Made by a program: the position numbers and the translations under genes
Notes under the pieces: model-generated
What the model was told of the DNA's origin: nothing
The model's database searches: none
Seen by the model: only the letters and a program-made list of their open reading frames with translations
Origin: Amblyornis subalaris
Lineage: Eukaryota > Chordata > Aves > Passeriformes > Ptilonorhynchidae
DNA length: 64,000 nucleotides
Direction: 5' to 3'
NCBI GenBank assembly: GCA_018881555.1
Contig: JACAXG010000236.1
Location: 62,001 to 126,000 of the forward strand
Part shown: in pieces, positions 58,801 through 64,000 of the stretch
Numbering within the stretch: position 1 is the stretch's first letter
How the letters are laid out: every line of letters begins with the position of its first letter

Positions 58801-61800
58801 ATCTTCCACTGCAGGAAATGTCTCATCTGGGAGCCATGTAGGACACAAGGGNGCAAGAGCACTCCCCAAGCCCCGAGGTGCCCCCAGGTGTGCTCGCCGT
58901 GCCTCACTTACTACGTGCCGTGGGAGCCGGGGTGGCAGAGGCACTGTCCAGTCTCAAAGTGGCACTGGCCATTGACGCAGTCGCTGCAGACGAAGGCNCA
59001 GTTCTCCCCGTACGTCCCGTTGCGGCACTTGGTTTCACACCTGGGGAGGGATGAGGGCAAGTGGTGGAGCACCCATGGCACTTGGGGACCTCCAGCATCC
59101 CCCCACACGCAGGGACATGGGGTTGTGTGTCACCCTGGTGCCTACTGGTTTCTGAAGCCAGGAGAGGGGTACAGGGATGTAATGAGGCCCCTGACATGGC
59201 CATGGGACTGGAGGGAGCCCACGAGACCCCTGTCCTACATCCCTTGGACCCCGGGTGCTTGCAGTGGGGCTCGGCTCTCAAGCTGGGATGCTTTAGCGGA
59301 GACTCTTGTGCCCAGGNCTGGTTCCAGGGCTGCAGAACCCCTCAGTGACCCCGTTCCCTGGGAGGATCAGGGAAGCCAGGCATTGCCCTGCCAGGACCCA
59401 ACGCTGCACCCAGCTGCACTCACCGGTCTCCGATCCAGCCCGGGTTGCAGTGGGAGCACTTGCCATTGATGTGATTGCAGGTGTGGCCGTCCTTGCAGGG
59501 GGGACAGAGCTTCTCGCAGCCCTCTCCGTAGAAGCCGGGCGAGCAGGGCTGGTCGCACTTGGTGCCGTTCCAGCCCGCCTCGCACGTCAGGCAGCGCCCG
59601 TCGGCCACGGTGCACGGCTGCAGGCTCTTGCACTGCCCGCACCTGCAAGGGCCGAGGGGAGCCCATCAGCCAGCGCGCCCCACCTCCTCCCGCTGCCGCC
59701 TCCCACCGGCGCCGGGTCAGGCCCAGCAGGGCCGGCCACTCACCGCCTCCTGCAGCCTTGGCCGTAGAAGCCGGCCGGGCACGGCTCGCGGCAGTACTTG
59801 CCCCGGTAGCCCGGCTCGCACGTGCAGGTCCCGTCCACCTGGTTGCACTTGCCCTTGTAGCACTGGCAGTAGCGGTCGCAGCGGGGCCCGAAGGTCCTCT
59901 CCCGGCACTGGCAGCGCCCCGTGAACTGCTCGCAGGGCGAGTTGTTGCAGGAGCACTGGTTGTTGCAGCCGCGGCCCCACCAGCCCGGCTGGCACAGGCA
60001 GTTGCCCGTCTGCTGGTCACACTGGGAGTTGTGGCTGCAGTAGCAGGAGCTGGAGCACTGCGGGCCCCACCAGTTGGGCTCGCAGGTGCATTTGCCCGTC
60101 TTCTGGTCGCACTTGCCGTGCTTGCAGAGGCAGATGTTCTCGCACTTGGGACCCCAGCGGTTGAGGTTGCAGGTGCACTGGCCCGTCACGTCCTCGCACT
60201 GCCCGTTGGGGTGGCAGCTGCACATTTCCTTGCAGTCGGGACCCCAGAACTGCCGGGGACACTCTGCGGGGAGAGCCATCAGCCCCAGCACTGCCCAGGG
60301 GGACAACCCCACCACCAGACAACAATGGAGACCCCAGGCCCGACAGGATCTCCCAACCACAGGCCTTCTCCTCCCCCTAGCGCACTGGATCCCAGAGGAG
60401 ACCCCAGAAAAGGGACAATGCCCGGGGGACAGAGCCGGGAGACAGCCAATGGCAGAGCAAGAGCACAAACGGCTCCACCCCTGATGCTCTGCTCGGGAAA
60501 GTCACACCAGGATGAGCCAGAGCCACCCCGGTGAACCCCCCTGAGGACACGAAGGTGTCTGCCAGTACTCACTGGTGTCGCAGTTGGCACCGAAGTAGCC
60601 GTGGCGGCAGCGGCACTCGCCGGGCCTGACGCACACCTCGTTCTCCTTGCAGGTGAAGTTCCCCTCGCACACGGCTGGACGGGTGGACAGACAGCAGGCA
60701 TGAGCACGAGTCCCTGCTCCCTAAAGCCCCCAAACCCCCCAGCGCAGGAGAAGAGCTGTGTGGTGACCCTCTGAGTGCTGCTGAGCTGTGGCACTGTGAC
60801 CATCCTGGCGAGCAGCAGTCTGGGCCAGACGGGACCCTTGCCAGAAAAGTGCTACCAGCCTCCTGTCACCCAGTTCAGCTCCATCCCTGCCATCCAGAAA
60901 AGTCCATCCTGGCCTCCAGCCTCCTGCCACCCAGCCAAGCCCTGTCCCTGCCAGCGGCTGCACCCAGCGGCACTGTCCCTTGCCCAGCTCTGCATTGCCA
61001 GAGGGGAGAAGGAGACATGCAGTGGAGGGGTTGTGGGCAGCCACAAGCGTGGTGCCCCTCCTTGCACTCCTTATGGACCGCAGCGGTGCCGCTGCCACCC
61101 CACCACTGCCTCTCCTGCGTGGCCACCAGCCCCCAAAGGCCACCAGCCCCTCTCCTGCCGAGGGCACGTTGCGCTGAGGCCGATGCCTGGAGGCAGGCGG
61201 GCACAGGATGTGGGACAGGCAGCAGGGACAGGCAGCACTGCGGTGCAGGCAGCACTTGCAGATCCCGCATGGCCCTGGACAAGCTTCCCTAGGCACTGGG
61301 AGAGGGAGAGATGACCACCCACCCCAGCCACCTTACCTGGGAGTTGTTAGACCTACGGTGATGGATACTATAGAAACCCCTAAAACAGACAGATTACACA
61401 GGTTAGGAGCAGTGAGTCTAAAGGTTAGAGCAGGTTGGGGGGGGCAGGAGATGGGGACAGCTCACGGTGGGACCATCCTCCCCCCACTGTTCTGGCAGAT
61501 CCTGTCCTTCTCCCTTCCAAAGGGGCCGCATCCTGCTCCCAACACATGCAGCGAGTGGTTACAGGGCTCATGCACAGTGGGTTAGTTGGTTACAAGGGCT
61601 TTGGCCCCAGGTGCAAACTGCTACCTCCAGCTCTCCTGGGGTATGGTGAGCCCCATGGCCTGCTGAGACTGTAGGGGAACCCCAAAACAGCTGCCTTCAT
61701 CGTGGTGACAGCGCACAGAATGATGCTCTCAGGGTTTCATGCTGAGCATCCATGCTGGGCTCACTGTGGCCCCCAGTAAAGAGCTGTGATACCCTGTATG

Positions 61801-62313
61801 GCCCCAGCCCAGAACTGGTGGTCCCTGCCTGCCGCACCAGCCTCCCCCCAGAGGGGCCACAATAGACACGTGCCTGGTCTGGGCAGCTTCTTCTCCACCG
61901 GTGGCTCTGCTCAGCTCCCCATGCTGCTGCAGCGTCTGTGGGGAATCAGTCCCATCCCTGCAACTGCACCTTCACCCTGGGGGACACCTCACTATCCCTT
62001 GGGTCCCTAAGCAGCAGCCCCAAGTCCTTAGACCCAGAGCCGGCTGGTAAGGTTTCTCTCCTTCCAGAGCTCTGTGACCCCCGACACTGGGGCTGAGCGC
62101 CCATTCCACCCACANGATGCTGGCTGGGAGCACTGCAGGGAGGCAGGACCCCGACTGCAGGTCCCCAGGACCGTGGCCCTGACAGTGGTGCTGAGGCCAG
62201 GACGGCTCAGCAAAGGATTGTCAGATTCCAAGGAAGCAAAATACCGGTGTTTACCTATTAAACACTCGCTCCCTTGTTGCCTCCATCCCGAGCAGCACAC
62301 GAGAGCTGAGGAG
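48610..62313 (-). CDS. SCARF2: Scavenger receptor class F member 2 (ten exons, first coding exon missing)
   Basis: Single-pass membrane protein with many EGF-like repeats and a long Ser/Pro/Lys-rich cytosolic tail; mammalian SCARF2 (SREC-II) pairs with SCARF1 and its loss in humans causes Van den Ende-Gupta syndrome. Exons, 5' to 3': 62255-62313, 60573-60674, 59744-60263, 59424-59642, 58912-59040, 56241-56344, 56041-56158, 54533-54654, 50126-50278, 48610-49814. All phases agree, giving 909 residues plus stop. In order: CCSGWRQQGSEC, about eleven Cys-rich EGF/laminin-like units, the TM segment GVIGAGALLALLLILLLSLL followed by CCCC, the juxtamembrane KLPRIPLRRQKLPKV, WSSRGSFSSFDTTDEGPVYC, KPKVSWIHGRYN and a basic end KKTPIKKPPRKKSREA. 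The signal peptide exon was not found between 62314 and 64000 and probably lies to the right. SCARF1 is excluded by the tail motifs. Confidence 0.95.
50126..50278 (-). CDS. SCARF2: SCARF2 cytosolic exon
   Basis: 153 bp. AHHDLENTLNCSFIEPPS, then SWSSRGSFSSFDTTDEGPVY and CVPHE; a strongly conserved Ser/Thr-rich segment likely to be phosphorylated. Confidence 0.95.
51355..51545 (+). mobile_element. CR1 LINE fragment (SCARF2 last intron)
   Basis: GGTGGTCAGGCACTGAACAGG through GAGCTTGGACTGATGATCCC matches the CR1 3' region of the 32283-32743 type. The 3' tail is degraded. Confidence 0.75.
54533..54654 (-). CDS. SCARF2: SCARF2 juxtamembrane exon
   Basis: 122 bp. Very basic: AAAKKPPRRLCGRF, then GMKLPRIPLRRQKLPKVT. 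One ambiguous base in a Ser/Arg codon. Confidence 0.94.
56041..56158 (-). CDS. SCARF2: SCARF2 transmembrane exon
   Basis: 118 bp. EANQRMGVIGAGALLALLLI, then LLLSLLCCCCVCRKKDEAC. A hydrophobic span followed by a palmitoylation-type Cys cluster and basic stop-transfer residues. Confidence 0.95.
56241..56344 (-). CDS. SCARF2: SCARF2 exon, last EGF-like unit
   Basis: 104 bp. Encodes CNLTCPPGRYGANCADACSC, then HDGACDPLTGACHM. Donor is ATGG|GTGAGT. Confidence 0.95.
57282..57532. repeat. 10-bp TGTGCCTGCC minisatellite (SCARF2 intron)
   Basis: About 25 units of TGTGCCTGCC/TGTGCCTGCT with occasional 6-bp CTGTG slips. Lies between the 58912 and 56344 exons. Because three units equal 30 bp, frames on both strands remain open and spell CLPCACPVPAVC- or AGTGQAQGRH-like strings. 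Confidence 0.92.
58912..59040 (-). CDS. SCARF2: SCARF2 exon, EGF-like unit
   Basis: 129 bp. Encodes CETKCRNGTYGEN, then FVCSDCVNGQCHFETGQCLC. The donor must be the downstream TA|GTAAGTGAGG: using the GT three bases earlier would keep the frame but lose the Tyr of GTYCNLTC. One ambiguous base sits in a Cys codon. Confidence 0.93.
59424..59642 (-). CDS. SCARF2: SCARF2 exon, EGF-like units
   Basis: 219 bp. Encodes CGQCKSLQPCTVADGRCLTC through CNHINGKCSHCNPGWIGD. Ends CG|GTGAGT, completing Arg with the next exon. Confidence 0.96.
59744..60263 (-). CDS. SCARF2: SCARF2 exon, EGF-like repeat block
   Basis: 520 bp. Four to five EGF/laminin-like units, from CPRQFWGPDCKEMCSC through NNQCSCNNSPCEQFTGRC to EPGYRGKYCREPCPAGFYGQ. 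Every unit keeps the eight-Cys spacing of the SREC family. Only canonical exon of this size in the ectodomain. Confidence 0.96.
60573..60674 (-). CDS. SCARF2: SCARF2 exon, first EGF-like unit
   Basis: 102 bp. Encodes VCEGNFTCKENEVCVRPGEC, then RCRHGYFGANCDT. Donor is ACCA|GTGAGT. Confidence 0.94.
62255..62313 (-). CDS. SCARF2: SCARF2 second coding exon (first in window)
   Basis: 59 bp. Encodes VCCSGWRQQGSECLI, aligned with the family's CCAGWRQQGDEC motif just after the signal peptide region. Acceptor is ccctgcag|CTCCTC, donor ATAG|GTAAAC. Confidence 0.88.
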
Positions 62314-64000
62314 CTGCAGGGAAAAAAAAAGCATCACAAATAGTTATGACCCTCAGGAAGTCCTGGTCCTTCCCAAAACCCCACTGGCAGCACCGAAGCC
62401 ATGATGATGAGTGGTCCTGCTGGGGCCTGCTGCACCCCCAAAGTGGAAGGAGAGCTCTTGGCTCTTCTTCCAGCACACAGGGAGTTACAGATCTGCTGGG
62501 GGGCTCCCATGGGTGCTGCTTGAGATGCCCCACCAGCCACTGAGATGACATCAGGAATAAGAACAGAACCAGTTCCTCCCATTAATACAGAAAGATGGAA
62601 CAGAAAAAGTCATGTTTGCAACATCTACAGTAAAAAAAAAATCCAAAGACTCCCCACAAAAGCTGGGAAAAAAGGGAAGATTCTAAGCATCCTGGGGAAA
62701 ACATGACTTGAACCCCAGGCTTGCTGCTTGTTGGCCTGGGGACAGAACCCCAAAGGCAGGCTGGAACCAGCTGGCCGGAATAGCTGGAACACAGCCAGAT
62801 CTCAGGGAATGTCCCCATGTACAAGCAGGGAAATGCCAAGTGCAGGCAGCTGGAATGTGTCCCTGAGCCCTTGAGAGTCCTGGAGTGCCACCACCTCCAG
62901 GGAGTACCAGGCACAGGATCATCAGGCAGCACATTTTTGGCACAAGCTTGAGCAGGATGGGGGCTTAGACCCACTCATCCAGAGATGCTCAGCTCTCTGC
63001 TGGGAAGCGACATGTGAGGACACTTCACCCACACTTGGTCAATGAGCCCCCCCAAGCAAATGTTTGGGGGCTCCCGATGCTGCAGCTAAGTGCGGGGAAT
63101 ATGTTCCCCATGCCATGACCTCACAGAAATCCCTGTTTGGGGACCCCTGCTCATCCTGGAGCCACTCGCTCATCCTCAGGGTGACCGGCACTGTGAGGCA
63201 GCAACGCTGGAGGGTCACAAATGGTCCAAGTGGGTGCTGCAGTCAAGGAAAACTTCACCCGGGCTGGTCCGGCGGCGCAGCCTGGAATGCATTTGGCTTT
63301 TTCTCTTTTTTTTTTTTTTTCCCTTTTCCTCTTTATATGTAACAAATGCAGAAGAGGAGGAGACAGTGAGGAAGTATTCGCTCGAAACCCAGCGCAGTCA
63401 CAGGACCACGTCTGGCTGCCAGACCGCCTTGTCCTGGGGCCGGGCGGGAGCTGCCAGCAGCCCCTCGGCCAAGCCGGGGTCCGCAGCTCCCGCCCAGCCC
63501 CTCGGTGGGCAGCACCCGCACGGCCGAGCCAGGAGCGTCGTGTCCCCCTTTTCGTGGCGGACAGTGAAAAGTTGGAAAGGAGGCAGAAAAGAACCACAAA
63601 AATGATTCAAGGCCTGGAAAAAATGCCTTGCAGCCGGAGCCCAAAATAGCTCCATCTATGCAGCCTGTGGAAGCGGCCGCAAGATGCTGCGATGGCAGGG
63701 GCACAAACACCCCCACACTGGGACCCCAGGGCTCAGCTCGGGGGCTCTGCTCCCCCACGCACGTGAGGGGATGCATGGGGTTCATGGCAAAGGAGGGTCA
63801 ATGACCAAATCACCTCCCCGAGGATTGGGTGGGCTGGAGTCAAGGTTCTTCTCTACAAGAGGCTTCAGGCTGCCCCCGCCAAAAAGCTTTGCCAGCTGTT
63901 CTGGGATGCTCAGGCAGAGGTGGGGGAGGGTCCACCGTGCTCTTGCCCTCACATGGCATGGTCAGGGCCCCCAGTGTTCCACCCGGGGTTGCTTTCACCA
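62314..64000 (-). other. Probable SCARF2 first intron
   Basis: No signal-peptide exon recognised. Contains a pyrimidine/poly-T tract at 63299-63330 and a short CR1-like scrap near 63574-63640 (ACCACAAAAATGATTCAAGG). Confidence 0.5.

Overview
The window looks like a gene-dense piece of a bird genome, probably from a microchromosome. CR1 LINE fragments are frequent, with the avian 3' tail made of ATTCTRTG-type units. There is a TG...CA solo LTR, promoters are GC-rich CpG islands, introns are short, and intronic minisatellites are C/G-rich. All four recognisable genes are vertebrate, multi-exon and on the minus strand. Human 22q11.21 carries the same genes, so the segment is probably the avian chromosome-15-type counterpart (inference). 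I cannot name the species. I see no bacterial or phage genes, no CRISPR array and no tRNA or rRNA.

Layout from left to right. (1) About 1.1-9.9 kb: P2RX6, an ATP-gated P2X receptor subunit, as 11 coding exons. The C-terminal tail exon was not found, and exon 6 carries a 2-base insertion that breaks the frame. Its introns hold CR1 copies, an inverted duplicate of the intron 6/exon 7 junction and a solo ERV LTR. The CpG-island start is at 9.5-10.2 kb. (2) 10.2-20 kb: no protein gene recognised; one 134-bp tandem duplication, one 29-bp tandem repeat, CR1 scraps and AT-rich unique sequence that may be regulatory. (3) 20.0-24.8 kb: SLC7A4, an intact cationic amino-acid transporter-family protein of 653 aa in four coding exons, with a probable non-coding first exon in a CpG island containing an 11-bp GC repeat. 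(4) 25-28 kb: a CR1 copy and otherwise unassigned sequence. (5) 28.0-35.8 kb: DGCR6, an intact 201-aa coiled-coil protein in five exons; its promoter CpG island is cut by a 435-bp assembly gap (36065-36499). (6) 36.5-47.8 kb: intergenic, with two satellite-like tracts (about 41.4-41.7 kb and 43.1-43.7 kb) and a GC-rich unique block that may be conserved non-coding DNA. (7) 47.8-62.3 kb: SCARF2, an EGF-repeat scavenger-receptor-family membrane protein, ten exons from the second coding exon to the stop. The signal-peptide exon lies to the right of the window or in unrecognised sequence.

The genes do not form a pathway. Their interest is positional: P2RX6-SLC7A4-DGCR6-SCARF2 sit side by side in 64 kb here, whereas in human 22q11.21 DGCR6 and the P2RX6/SLC7A4 pair lie more than 2 Mb apart at opposite ends of the region bounded by low-copy repeats. 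I found no convincing undescribed biological system. The best leads are the inverted exon-junction duplicate and the frameshift in P2RX6.
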